Positions 1 to 8,008 of a DNA stretch of 64,000 nucleotides are shown piece after piece (the first letter of the stretch is position 1; each line of letters begins with the position of its first letter). A program made the position numbers and the translations under genes. A model generated the notes under the pieces. It saw only the letters and a list, made by a program, of their open reading frames with translations. It was not told the origin of the DNA and made no database searches. Source of the stretch: DAHVFK01 sp035310985 (lineage in GTDB: Bacteria; Pseudomonadota; Gammaproteobacteria; Burkholderiales; SG8-39); assembly GCA_035310985.1 (NCBI GenBank), contig DATGDH010000163.1:6736-70735 (forward strand), in the 5' to 3' direction.

Positions 1-69
1 AAATCGTTGCTCTTTCAGGTGCCTGCCGGTTGTTCTTCAAAGACTGGCGCAGTCTAGCAAAGTTTGCCC

Positions 70-1308
70 ATGATGCAAAACAATAATGTCTCAGCCGAAA
101 GCCGAGGCAAGGGATCCGTCGGCGATGCGATGGAGCTCATCAAGCGCGGCTGTGACGAATTGCTCGTCGAGGAAGAGCTCTCGCGCAAGCTGGCGAGCGG
201 CCGGCGGTTGCGTATCAAGCTCGGCCTGGACCCGACGGCGCCCGACTTGCACCTCGGTCACACCGTGGTCATCAACAAGCTGCGGCATTTTCAGGAACTC
301 GGCCACCAGGTGCAGTTCCTGATCGGCGACTTCACCGGCATGATCGGCGACCCCACGGGCAAGAACCAAACGCGCCCGCCGCTCTCACGCGACGAGATCG
401 CCCGCAATGCGGCGACCTACCGCGAGCAGGTATTCAAGATTCTCGATCCGGAAAAGACCGAAATCCTGTTCAATTCCTCGTGGTCCGACAAGCTCGGTGC
501 CGAGGGAATCATTCGGCTCGCGGCACGCTACACCGTCGCGCGCATGCTCGAGCGCGACGATTTCGGCAAGCGCTTCCGGGCCAACCAGCCGATCGCAGTG
601 CACGAGTTCCTCTATCCCCTCATGCAAGGCTATGACTCGGTGGCGATGAAGGCCGACGTGGAGCTTGGCGGAACGGATCAGAAGTTCAACTTGCTGGTCG
701 GGCGCGAGCTGCAGAAGGACTACGGGCAGGAGCCGCAGTGCATCCTGACGATGCCGTTGCTGGAGGGGCTCGACGGGATCAACAAGATGTCGAAGTCGCT
801 CGGCAACTACGTCGGCATTGCCGAATCTCCCAGCGAGATCTTCGGCAAGCTCATGTCGATTTCCGACCAGCTCATGTGGCGCTACATTGAGCTGCTGTCG
901 TTCGAGCCGATGACGACGGTGCGCGCCTGGCGCGAGCAGGTCGCCGGCGGACGCAACCCACGCGACGTCAAAGTGCTGTTCGCGCGCGAGATCGTTGGGC
1001 GCTTTCACGGCATACGCGCTGCCGAGCTTGCGAACGAGGAATTCGAGCGACGCTTTCGCCACGGAGAGCTGCCCGAAGACATGCCCGAGGTGACGCTCAA
1101 GGCCCCCGATGATGGCCTTGCGGTGCCCCAGCTCCTCAAGCAGGCCGGCCTGGTGCCGAGCGTTTCGGAGGCGTTGCGCATGATCGAGCAGGGCGGAGTG
1201 AAGCTCGACGGCGAGCGCGTGGTCGACAAGGCGTTGCGCGTAGGGCGCGGGCGCAAGCTGGTGGCCCAGATCGGCAAGCGCCGCTTCGCTCGCATCGTGT
1301 TGCAGTGA
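70..1308 (+). CDS. tyrS: Tyrosyl-tRNA synthetase
   Basis: Charges tRNA-Tyr with tyrosine in the cytoplasm (class I aminoacyl-tRNA synthetase). The HIGH-type motif HLGH is at residues 61-64 and KMSKS at 239-243. An S4-like RNA-binding domain fills the last 60 or so residues. The length (412 aa) fits the roughly 400-residue proteobacterial form. An in-frame TTG lies 6 bases upstream of ATG 70, and a second ATG follows directly at 73, so the start is uncertain by one codon. No clear Shine-Dalgarno or promoter is seen in the 69 bases before the gene. The next gene starts 10 bases after the stop, so the two may be cotranscribed. Confidence 0.97.
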   Translation: MMQNNNVSAESRGKGSVGDAMELIKRGCDELLVEEELSRKLASGRRLRIKLGLDPTAPDLHLGHTVVINKLRHFQELGHQVQFLIGDFTGMIGDPTGKNQTRPPLSRDEIARNAATYREQVFKILDPEKTEILFNSSWSDKLGAEGIIRLAARYTVARMLERDDFGKRFRANQPIAVHEFLYPLMQGYDSVAMKADVELGGTDQKFNLLVGRELQKDYGQEPQCILTMPLLEGLDGINKMSKSLGNYVGIAESPSEIFGKLMSISDQLMWRYIELLSFEPMTTVRAWREQVAGGRNPRDVKVLFAREIVGRFHGIRAAELANEEFERRFRHGELPEDMPEVTLKAPDDGLAVPQLLKQAGLVPSVSEALRMIEQGGVKLDGERVVDKALRVGRGRKLVAQIGKRRFARIVLQ

Positions 1309-1318
1309 GAGGCGACGC

Positions 1319-2104
1319 ATGGCCGAGCCTCAGCACTACGAAATCTACGCAATCAAGTACGCCCACCACGAGCGCCGCGCAAGGGAGAACTTCATCGGGG
1401 GTGATCCGCACGACGGTCCGATGCCGCTCGATTACTTCGTCTGGCTGGTACGTAACGCCGAGCGCGCGATCGTCGTGGACACCGGCTTCTCGGCCGCGAC
1501 CGCGGCGCGCCGCCAGCGCAAGCATCTGCGCTGCCCGACCGAGGGCCTGCGGCTGCTGGGCATCGAGGCAGCCGCGGTGCGCGACGTGGTGATCACGCAC
1601 TTGCATTACGACCACGTCGGCAATTTCGACCTATTTCCCGCGGCGACCTTCCATCTGCAGGACGAGGAGATGCGCTACGCGACAGGCCGGCACATGCGCC
1701 ACGACGTATTCGGCGGCGCGTTCGACGTCGAGGACGTCGTCGGGATGGTGCGCAATGTCTATCGCGGGCGCGTGCACTTCCATGACGGTGATGCCGCGCC
1801 ATTTCCGGGCATCTCGCTGCATCGCATCGGGGGGCACACGATGGGCCTGCAAGTCGTGAGGGTGGCTACGCGCCGCGGCTGGGTGGTGCTGGCATCGGAC
1901 GCGAGCCATTTCTACGCCAACATGGAGCAGGTGCGGCCCTTTCCGATCGTCTATTCCGTCGCCGAAATGGTCGCCGGATACGAGCGCCTGCGCGCGCTGG
2001 CCGAATCGTCGCAGCACGTCATTCCCGGCCATGACCCCAAGGTGATGGAGCGCTATCCCGCGCCGCGCAAGGACCTCGAAGGCATCGCGGTCCGGCTCGA
2101 TTGA
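1319..2104 (+). CDS. Metallo-beta-lactamase-fold hydrolase, N-acyl-homoserine-lactonase-like
   Basis: Predicted dinuclear-zinc hydrolase of 261 aa, closest in layout to the AttM/AiiB-type N-acyl homoserine lactonases. The metal motif HLHYDH occupies residues 94-99. Further candidate ligands are the His in GGHTMG, the Asp in ASDASHF and the His in IPGHDP. There is no signal peptide, so it is probably cytoplasmic. It begins 10 bases after tyrS. The fold and metal site are visible. Lactone hydrolysis is inferred from family resemblance, and the true substrate could be another lactone or ester. No acyl-homoserine-lactone synthase or LuxR regulator lies in the window. Confidence 0.82.
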   Translation: MAEPQHYEIYAIKYAHHERRARENFIGGDPHDGPMPLDYFVWLVRNAERAIVVDTGFSAATAARRQRKHLRCPTEGLRLLGIEAAAVRDVVITHLHYDHVGNFDLFPAATFHLQDEEMRYATGRHMRHDVFGGAFDVEDVVGMVRNVYRGRVHFHDGDAAPFPGISLHRIGGHTMGLQVVRVATRRGWVVLASDASHFYANMEQVRPFPIVYSVAEMVAGYERLRALAESSQHVIPGHDPKVMERYPAPRKDLEGIAVRLD

Positions 2105-2123
2105 TGGGCGTTCTGTCACGTGG

Positions 2124-2151
2124 TTGACACTGCGCCGCGGCCGTATAAGAT
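2124..2151 (+). promoter_or_regulatory. Sigma-70 promoter before a gene-free stretch
   Basis: A perfect -35 TTGACA (2124-2129) is followed after 16 bases by a -10 TAAGAT (2146-2151), itself inside the string TATAAGAT. Transcription would start near 2158. No credible protein-coding gene starts within the next 200 bases, but an intrinsic terminator lies at 2307-2333. The promoter therefore seems to serve a short untranslated transcript. Confidence 0.65.
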
Positions 2152-2157
2152 CGCCTG

Positions 2158-2333
2158 CTTCGTTGACGTCATCGAGAGAATTGAGGAGGAGAAGGAGGGA
2201 GGAGACGGTCGGGAGAAGGGCGATTTGAAGCCACAGGGCGACACAAGGCCCCCAACAACAAGAAACTCCAGCGCCGCAGGCCCGCGGAGCGGGGCGGCAT
2301 GATTCGACGCCGGGACTGGATCCCGGCGTTTTT
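2158..2333 (+). ncRNA. Putative small RNA (about 175 nt), purine-rich
   Basis: This transcript is predicted from a sigma-70 promoter just upstream and a strong intrinsic terminator at its 3' end, with no convincing ORF between. Its 5' third is strikingly purine-rich, with several Shine-Dalgarno-like GGAGG/GAGGAG runs at 2184-2220 and no ATG close behind. The only candidate frame is a 25-codon one from TTG 2225 to TGA 2302. A betaproteobacterial small-RNA family toxic to E. coli has, to my recollection, been described, and this could be related, but I could not test that. Alternatives are a leader peptide transcript or an extended 5' UTR with an attenuator for the gene at 2368. Confidence 0.45.
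2307..2333 (+). terminator. Rho-independent terminator
   Basis: A perfect 9-bp stem pairs 2307-2315 (ACGCCGGGA) with 2321-2329 (TCCCGGCGT) around a 5-base loop. The 3' arm runs straight into a tract of five T (2329-2333). This is the clearest intrinsic terminator in the window. It ends the putative small RNA and lies 35 bases before the next start codon. Confidence 0.8.
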
Positions 2334-2367
2334 GTTTCGTGCGCCCGGTTCATGCTAAAAGCCGGGG

Positions 2368-3510
2368 ATGCGCTACGACTTCGACGCGCCCGTCGATCGT
2401 GCCGGCACCTGGAGCTCGCGCTGGGAGCGGTATCGGGGACGCGACGTCATTCCCCTCTGGGTCGCTGACACCGATTTCCGCGCGCCGCCGGCCGTCCTCG
2501 GGGCCTTCGCGAGGCTCGTCGAGCATGGGGTGTTCGGCTACACGAATCCGCCGGAGGAGTTGCGTGCGGCGATCGTCGCGCGCATGCAGCGCCTGTACGG
2601 CTGGTCGATCGAGCCCGGCTGGATCGTTTTCCTACCCGGAGTGGTTCCGGGCCTGCATCTGGCCGCGCGGCACCTCGTGCCGCCGGACGGTCACGCGCTG
2701 GTTCCCACGCCGATCTACCACCACTTCAAGCGCGCGGTGGAGCACGCGCCGCGCCCCCATGCCGACGTGCCGCTGGTCCTGTCGGAGGGGCGCTGGGTGC
2801 TCGACGAGGACGCGCTGCGTGCGGCGATTCGCCCGAACAGTAGGCTGCTGTACCTGTGCAATCCACAAAACCCGGGCGGTACGGTCTCCACGCGCGCAGA
2901 GCTCGCGCGGCTTGCCGACATCGCGCTGCGGCGCGACCTCGTTATCTGCTCGGACGAGATTCACGCGGACATCGTGCTCGATGCCGGCAAGCGGCACGTG
3001 CCGATCGCAAGCCTCGCACCCGAAGTGTCGCGCCGCTCGGTGACGTTGCTATCGCCGAACAAGACCTTCAACGTGCCGGCCGCGGGCTGCGCCTTCGCAA
3101 TCATCGAGGATCCGGCGCTGCGGCGCGCGTTTTCGGCCGACCACCACGCTACGGTGCACGACCCCTCGGTGTTCGGCTACGCCGGCGCGCTGGCCGCGTA
3201 CCGCGACGGCGATGAGTGGCTCGCGGCGCAGCTTGCCTACCTCGCCGGGAACCGCGATCTGGTCGAAAAAGAGGTGGCGTCGATGCCCGGGCTTGCGCTC
3301 GCACACGTCGAGGCGACCTATCTCGCGTGGATCGACGCCTCGGCGCTTGGTCGCGCCGATCCCCAGGCCCATTTCCTCGAGCACGGCGTCGCGCTCTCCC
3401 CCGGCGCGCAGTTCGGGCGCAGCGCCTTCGTGCGGCTGAACTTCGGCACCCAGCGCGCGCGCCTGGTCGAGGCGCTCGCACGCATGCGGAGCGCGCTGCG
3501 CTCGACCTAG
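2368..3510 (+). CDS. PatB/MalY-type PLP-dependent C-S lyase (cystathionine beta-lyase family)
   Basis: Fold-type I aminotransferase-like enzyme of 380 aa. The early stretch VIPLWVADTDF matches PatB/MalY C-S beta-lyases, which cleave cystathionine or cysteine conjugates to a thiol, pyruvate and ammonia. The PLP-binding lysine is Lys232 in SPNKTFN. The PLP-phosphate and substrate region NPQNPGG and the SDEIHAD motif (cofactor-binding Asp) are present. The start ATG 2368 is preceded by GGGG and, 6 bases upstream, a -10-like TAAAAG. The stop codon interlocks with that of the convergent ChaC gene through CTAG. The exact substrate cannot be assigned. Confidence 0.88.
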   Translation: MRYDFDAPVDRAGTWSSRWERYRGRDVIPLWVADTDFRAPPAVLGAFARLVEHGVFGYTNPPEELRAAIVARMQRLYGWSIEPGWIVFLPGVVPGLHLAARHLVPPDGHALVPTPIYHHFKRAVEHAPRPHADVPLVLSEGRWVLDEDALRAAIRPNSRLLYLCNPQNPGGTVSTRAELARLADIALRRDLVICSDEIHADIVLDAGKRHVPIASLAPEVSRRSVTLLSPNKTFNVPAAGCAFAIIEDPALRRAFSADHHATVHDPSVFGYAGALAAYRDGDEWLAAQLAYLAGNRDLVEKEVASMPGLALAHVEATYLAWIDASALGRADPQAHFLEHGVALSPGAQFGRSAFVRLNFGTQRARLVEALARMRSALRST

Positions 3511-4106
3511 CGCGGATCCCGCCCTCCGTCGACAAGCGCGTGCGCGCGCGCGAGCACGCGGTCGAGGTGCGAATCGCGCACGCCGAGCTCGTGCATGTGC
3601 GACATGGTGCGCTCCAGATACTCGAGGTTGTGGCCGCGCTCGCCCGAGCATTGCGCAACCCTTTTGGCGGCCTCGGCGAGTCCCAGATCACCTGCGAACT
3701 GCGGGTGCGCAGTGTCTGCGACGAACGCCAGCGCGCGGACGCTCCTGCCCCTCGTGCGTGCGGCGACCAGGCGCGCCATGTAGACGTGGTTCCTCATTTC
3801 CCGGTGCCAGAGGTATTCGAGCACCTCGCGCGCGTCGGTGCGCGGCACACGGTACACGATGCCCCAGCACGATCCGCCGCGGCACAAGCCCATGACCAGT
3901 CCGGGACGTTGCGGTGTGCCGCGGTAGCGGTGCGAATACACGCACAGCGAACGGTGGTAGCCGTGCACGAAGGCGGCCGAGCGATGCCGGTACGCGAAGC
4001 CCGGCGACCACATGAGCGAGCCGTAGCCGAAGACCCACAGATCGCCTTGCCGTCCGGAGGGTACGAACCGCTGGAAGTGGCTTTCAACGCTCACGACGCG
4101 CGCCAT
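3507..4106 (-). CDS. Gamma-glutamylcyclotransferase, ChaC-like
   Basis: Predicted cytosolic enzyme of 199 aa that splits glutathione to 5-oxoproline and Cys-Gly (ChaC family). The substrate-binding signature FGYGSLMW is close to the N-terminus, and the conserved HRYRGTP and WGIVYRV stretches of the GGCT fold follow. ATG 4106 overlaps a minus-strand TATAAT, so initiation could instead use GTG 4094 (five codons in) on a nearly leaderless transcript. It ends tail-to-tail with the PatB-like gene, sharing 4 bases. Function is inferred from family motifs. Confidence 0.85.
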   Translation of the reverse strand: MARVVSVESHFQRFVPSGRQGDLWVFGYGSLMWSPGFAYRHRSAAFVHGYHRSLCVYSHRYRGTPQRPGLVMGLCRGGSCWGIVYRVPRTDAREVLEYLWHREMRNHVYMARLVAARTRGRSVRALAFVADTAHPQFAGDLGLAEAAKRVAQCSGERGHNLEYLERTMSHMHELGVRDSHLDRVLARAHALVDGGRDPR

Positions 4107-4114
4107 TATAGAAT
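4105..4114. promoter_or_regulatory. Overlapping divergent -10 elements
   Basis: The string ATTATAGAAT reads TATAGAAT on the plus strand (4107-4114), towards the TlpA-like gene. It reads TATAAT on the minus strand (4110-4105), directly abutting the ChaC start. No good -35 element is seen for either direction. The two transcripts probably compete for one RNA polymerase footprint. Confidence 0.4.
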
Positions 4115-4142
4115 CTGCGCAGCCTCTGCTATCGTGGCGGCG

Positions 4143-4634
4143 ATGCGCGCATTGCTGCTTGCCTGCCTCGTGTTCCTTGCACCGCAGGCCGCACTGGCCC
4201 AGGTGCTCTCGCTACCTGACTTGCAGGGCAGGATGCACCGGCTCTCCGACTACCGCGGCAAGGTGGTATTGCTCAATTTCTGGGCGAGCTGGTGCGCGCC
4301 CTGCCGTGCTGAGATGCCTTCCATCGAAAACCTGCGACGGGAGTTGCGCGGGGAGCCGTTCACCGTGCTTGCCGTGAACGTCGACGAGGACGCCAGCGCT
4401 GCGCGCCGCTTCGCCGAGCGAGCCGACATCGGCTTCACGGTACTGGTCGACGGCGACGGCAGGGCGGCGCGCGCATGGGGCGCGCGCGCGCTGCCTACCA
4501 CCTTCATCATCGGCCCGGACGGGCGGGTCCGCTACAGTCACATCGGCGCGCGCGACTGGTCGGACGAGCGCGCCCGAAAGACGATCGAGGGGCTGATGAC
4601 GAAGCCCCCGTTGCAGACCGCGGTCGCGTATTGA
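4143..4634 (+). CDS. TlpA/ResA-like thiol:disulfide oxidoreductase
   Basis: Exported thioredoxin-fold protein of 163 aa. A signal peptide (MRALLLACLVFLAPQAALA) precedes the redox site WCAPC with cysteines at residues 51 and 54. The cis-proline loop is ALPTTFII. Such proteins reduce disulfides in the periplasm, often for cytochrome c maturation or copper-site assembly. The open frame extends far upstream, but ATG 4143 is the only start that yields a signal peptide. It is followed 43 bases later by the DUF59 gene. The partner is unknown; the downstream membrane and heme-type genes suggest a metalloprotein-related role. Confidence 0.9.
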   Translation: MRALLLACLVFLAPQAALAQVLSLPDLQGRMHRLSDYRGKVVLLNFWASWCAPCRAEMPSIENLRRELRGEPFTVLAVNVDEDASAARRFAERADIGFTVLVDGDGRAARAWGARALPTTFIIGPDGRVRYSHIGARDWSDERARKTIEGLMTKPPLQTAVAY

Positions 4635-4677
4635 CGCGGATCAAGGCGGGCGCGCGGCTGCGGCCTAGGCTTGGGCA

Positions 4678-4992
4678 ATGCCCGAGGAAACAATACCGGA
4701 CGAATCCGCAGTGTGGGACGCGCTGCGCGGAGTATTGGACCCCGAGGTGGGCGAGAACCTCGTTGACCTGGGCCTGGTGTACCGCGTGGCGTGCGCGCCC
4801 GGCAGCGTGCGCGTCGACCTGACCATGACTTCGCCCGCGTGTCCGATGGGTGGTGCCATCGCCGAGGAAGCCGAGCAGGCGATCCGTTCCGCTTGCGCGC
4901 ACGCCCGTGAGGTGCACGTGCAGCTCGTATTCGACCCGCCCTGGACCCCCGAGCGCATGAGCGAGGACGTTCGCCAGCGCTTTGGCTGGTAG
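4678..4992 (+). CDS. MIP18/DUF59-family metal-sulfur cluster assembly protein
   Basis: Small protein of 104 aa, a single MIP18 (DUF59) domain as in PaaD and SufT. The conserved VLDPEVGENLVDLGLVY and the cysteine in MTSPACPMG are present. Members help mature iron-sulfur proteins. The C-terminal tail (PPWTPERMSEDVRQRFGW) resembles the PPWTP ending common in the family. It sits 7 bases before the start of the membrane-protein gene, so the two are probably translated from one mRNA. Which client it serves cannot be read from the sequence. Confidence 0.87.
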   Translation: MPEETIPDESAVWDALRGVLDPEVGENLVDLGLVYRVACAPGSVRVDLTMTSPACPMGGAIAEEAEQAIRSACAHAREVHVQLVFDPPWTPERMSEDVRQRFGW

Positions 4993-4999
4993 CGCGGCG

Positions 5000-6058
5000 A
5001 TGCGCGACCTTCCGCCACCCGCGCGTGCGCCGCTGATGTTGCTAGGCTTCGTGGCGCTCGTTGCCGGCGTCGCGGGCGGGCTGGTACGCCTGGGTTTCGA
5101 CGCGCCGGCCCCCGCCGCCGGCATCACCTGGCACGGCGCGCTTATGGCGAGCGCCTTCTTCGGCACGCTGATCTCGCTCGAGCGCGCGGTCGCCCTCGGA
5201 CGCGCCTGGGCCTATCTCGCACCGTCCGCATTCGGGGCCGGCGCTATCGCGCTGCTGGCGGGCGCCACGCGCACCGGATTCGTCCTGTTCGCGGCAGGCG
5301 GCGTCCTGTTCGCTGTCGCCTCGGGCGCCATCTGGCTGCGCCAGCGCGCGCTGCATACGGGCGTGCTTGCGCTCGGCGCGCTCTCCCTGCTCGCCGCGAA
5401 CCTGCTCCTCCTGGCGGGAAGACCGTCCGAAGCCGCCGTGCCCTCCTGGATCGCGTTCTTCGTGCTCACCATCGGCGGCGAACGCCTCGAGCTGTCGCGG
5501 CTTGCGCCTATGCCGCGCGCTGCGCGCACGGTCTTCGGTGCGCTCGCGGCGGCGTTGTTCCTCGCCGGGCTGCCCTTTGCGCCGCGCGTGCTCGGCGTGC
5601 TGTTGCTGCTAATGGCACTTTGGCTCGTGCGCTACGACATCGCTACCCGCACCGTGCGTGCCGCGGGCCTCACCCGCTACATCGCGCTATGCCTGCTGGC
5701 CGGCTATGCCTGGCTGGCTTTGGGCGGCGTGCTGCTTGCGCTACCGCAGGCAGTGGGCCGCGAACCCTGGGACGCGGCGCTGCACGCGATCATGCTCGGC
5801 TTCGTGTTTTCGATGGTGTTCGGGCACGCGCCGGTCATACTGCCCGCAGTGCTGCGCATCGCGATTCCATACCGCGCGGCGCTCTATGCTCCGCTCGCCC
5901 TGCTGCACTTGTCCCTCGCGGTGCGCGTCGCAGGCGATCTGTCCGCAAGCGCGCCGCTGCGCGCCGCGGGCGGCGCCGGAAGTGCGCTTGCGATCGCGTT
6001 GTTCATCGTCACAGCGGCGACGCTCGCCCTGTCCACGCTGCGCAAGGAGGAATCGTGA
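5000..6058 (+). CDS. Polytopic membrane protein, possibly NnrS-related
   Basis: Integral membrane protein of 352 aa with about 10-12 hydrophobic segments. The segment WHGALMASAFFGTLISLE carries a histidine within a membrane helix, and further histidines occur in LHAIMLGF and VFGHAPVILPAV. This recalls heme-copper and NnrS-type membrane proteins, though I could not confirm a family. ATG 5000 is chosen over an upstream TTG because it clears the DUF59 stop. It overlaps the next gene by GTGA (6055-6058). The linkage to a DUF59 protein and a GlcG-like protein suggests a role in heme, copper or nitric-oxide metabolism, which is inference. Confidence 0.6.
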   Translation: MRDLPPPARAPLMLLGFVALVAGVAGGLVRLGFDAPAPAAGITWHGALMASAFFGTLISLERAVALGRAWAYLAPSAFGAGAIALLAGATRTGFVLFAAGGVLFAVASGAIWLRQRALHTGVLALGALSLLAANLLLLAGRPSEAAVPSWIAFFVLTIGGERLELSRLAPMPRAARTVFGALAAALFLAGLPFAPRVLGVLLLLMALWLVRYDIATRTVRAAGLTRYIALCLLAGYAWLALGGVLLALPQAVGREPWDAALHAIMLGFVFSMVFGHAPVILPAVLRIAIPYRAALYAPLALLHLSLAVRVAGDLSASAPLRAAGGAGSALAIALFIVTAATLALSTLRKEES

Positions 6059-6546
6059 AGACGACCATACTCGCGGCCGCGCTCGTCTCGGCATCGGTGT
6101 CCGCCGGGGCGCAAGACGCCACTTATACGGTGAAGTTCATGACTCCGGAGACCGCGCTTGCCGCGGCGCAGGCGGCGCTCAAGCACTGCCGCGGCCTCGG
6201 CTACCAGGTGGCGGTCGCCGTGGTCGACCGCGGCGGTGTCGCGCAAGTCATGTTGCGCGATCGCTTCGCCGGAGTGCATACCGTGCGCACCGCCACGGGG
6301 AAGGCCTGGACGGCTGCAAGCTTCAGGACGAGCACCGCCGACATGGTAGGCGTGACGCAGGCCGGCAAGCCGGAAAACGGGGTGCGCCACCTGCCGGGCG
6401 TCGTGATGATCGGCGGGGGCCTTCCGATCGAGAGCGGCGGTACGCTGGTAGGCGCGATCGGCGTTTCGGGCGCGCCCGGAGGGGCAGAGGACGAACGCTG
6501 CGCCAAGGTCGGGGTCGAGGCGATACGCGAGGCGCTCGAGTTCTGA
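6055..6546 (+). CDS. GlcG/HbpS-family heme-binding protein, exported
   Basis: Protein of 163 aa with an N-terminal signal peptide (ending near VSAGAQDA) and a GlcG/HbpS domain. Conserved stretches are VAVAVVDRGG, RTATGKAWTA and the C-terminal GAIGVSGA. Family members bind heme or act as extracytoplasmic sensors and stress proteins. The GTG start at 6055 has an excellent Shine-Dalgarno (AAGGAGGA, 6043-6050) and overlaps the membrane-protein stop by 4 bases. This tight coupling is the best evidence that the two proteins work together. Confidence 0.85.
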   Translation: MKTTILAAALVSASVSAGAQDATYTVKFMTPETALAAAQAALKHCRGLGYQVAVAVVDRGGVAQVMLRDRFAGVHTVRTATGKAWTAASFRTSTADMVGVTQAGKPENGVRHLPGVVMIGGGLPIESGGTLVGAIGVSGAPGGAEDERCAKVGVEAIREALEF

Positions 6547-6555
6547 ACGCGCGTC

Positions 6556-7968
6556 TCAGAGCAGCTTGCCGGGATTCATCAGCCCCCGCGGGTCGAGCGC
6601 GCGCTTCAGCGTGCGCATGAGCGCGAGCTCGATCGCATCCTTGTGGCGACGGATTTCCTCGCGCTTCAGCTGGCCCAGGCCGTGCTCGGCCGATATCGAT
6701 CCGCCGAGCGCATCGACCACGTCGTAGACGATGCGGTTCACCTGCTCGCGGCGCTCCATCAAGGTCGCCGTGGCGGCCGCGTCACGCATGCCGACGTTGA
6801 AGTGCACATTGCCGTCACCGATATGGCCGAAGGCGAAGATGACGACCCCCGGGAATGCCTGCGCGAGGGCGGACGATGCGCGCTCGATGAGATCCGGGAC
6901 CCTGGACACCGACACCGATACGTCGTGCTTGACGTTGGTGAACTGCGCCTCGGGAATCGTCTCGCGGATCTTCCACAGCGCAAGCGCCTGCGCTCCGCTT
7001 GCCGCGAGCGCCACGTCGGCGAGCGCTCCGCGTTCGCTGCACTCGACGAGCGCGCGCTCGGCGAGCGCATGCAGCGCGGCGTTCTCGCCGCTATCGGCCA
7101 GCTCGGCGAGCACATACCACGGGTGCGCGATACCGAGCGGGTCGCGCGTTCCCGGCGCGTGCGCAAGCACCGCCTCGAGGCAGGGTCGCGAGATGAGTTC
7201 GAAGGCGGTGAGCCGTTCGCCCAGACGCGCGCGCAGGAGCGCGAGCAGCTCGACCGCGCGCGCGGGGCTTTGCACGGCGATCCACGCCGTAGCGCCGGCG
7301 CTAGGCTTGGGGTAGAGCTTCAACACCGCGGCCGTGATCACGCCGAGCGTGCCCTCGGCGCCGACGAACAGTTGCTTCAGATCGTAGCCGGTGTTGTCCT
7401 TGCGGAGCGCGCGCAGTCCGTTCCACACGCTGCCGTCCGGCAGCACGACCTCGAGGCCAAGCACCTGCTCGCGCGCGTTGCCGTAGCGCAGCACGTTCAC
7501 CCCGCCGGCGTTGGTCGAGAGGTTGCCGCCGATCATGCAGCTGCCCTCAGCGGCAAGCGAAAGGGGAAACAGCCTTCCCGCCTGCTCGGCAGCCTGCTGG
7601 ACGGCAGCCAGCACGCAGCCCGCCTCGGCGGTGACGGTGTCGTTCAACGCGTCGAGCTCGCGGATACGGTTCATGCGCGCAAGCGACAGCAATACTTCGC
7701 GCCGCGCGCCGGTCGGCACCGAGCCGCCGCACAGGCCGGTGTTGCCCCCCTGGGGCACCACCGCGACACCCTGCTGCGCGCACAGCCCCACCAGCTGCGC
7801 GACCTCGGCGGTGCTCGCCGGGCGCAGCACGCACTCCGCAGTGCCGCGGTATTGTCTGCGCCAGTCGGTGAAATAGGGCTCGGTCTGTTCGCGGAGCGTA
7901 AGCACGTGCTGCACGCCCACCACCGCGCGCAGCCGTTCGAGAAATGCGTCCCGCGGCATCTGCGACAT
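6556..7968 (-). CDS. FAD-binding oxidoreductase, GlcD/D-2-hydroxyacid dehydrogenase family
   Basis: Flavoprotein of 470 aa. An N-terminal PCMH-type FAD-binding domain carries VVPQGGNTGLCGGSVP and GNLSTNAGGVNVLRYGN. A FAD-linked oxidase C-terminal domain has FGHIGDGNVHFNV and SAEHGLGQ. Relatives oxidise D-lactate, glycolate or D-2-hydroxyglutarate and pass electrons to quinone or an electron-transfer flavoprotein. ATG 7968 is preferred; a GTG 24 bases upstream is an alternative. It is convergent with the GlcG-like gene (9-base gap) and divergent from the binding-protein gene at 8009. The substrate is not determinable. Confidence 0.88.
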   Translation of the reverse strand: MSQMPRDAFLERLRAVVGVQHVLTLREQTEPYFTDWRRQYRGTAECVLRPASTAEVAQLVGLCAQQGVAVVPQGGNTGLCGGSVPTGARREVLLSLARMNRIRELDALNDTVTAEAGCVLAAVQQAAEQAGRLFPLSLAAEGSCMIGGNLSTNAGGVNVLRYGNAREQVLGLEVVLPDGSVWNGLRALRKDNTGYDLKQLFVGAEGTLGVITAAVLKLYPKPSAGATAWIAVQSPARAVELLALLRARLGERLTAFELISRPCLEAVLAHAPGTRDPLGIAHPWYVLAELADSGENAALHALAERALVECSERGALADVALAASGAQALALWKIRETIPEAQFTNVKHDVSVSVSRVPDLIERASSALAQAFPGVVIFAFGHIGDGNVHFNVGMRDAAATATLMERREQVNRIVYDVVDALGGSISAEHGLGQLKREEIRRHKDAIELALMRTLKRALDPRGLMNPGKLL

Positions 7969-8008
7969 GATCCTTGACTGCGATTTTGGCACACCTTAGT
8001 TTCGGCCC

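Noticed and set aside
1..69. Promoter for tyrS
   Set aside because: TTGTTC near position 30 has no acceptable -10 at the right distance.
2120..2302. 60-residue ORF over the putative small RNA
   Set aside because: It starts with a GTG inside the promoter, upstream of the predicted transcription start, and its composition looks non-coding.
3216..4142. Long upstream extension of the TlpA-like frame
   Set aside because: It runs antisense through ChaC and over the PatB gene; only the part from ATG 4143 has a signal peptide and domain.
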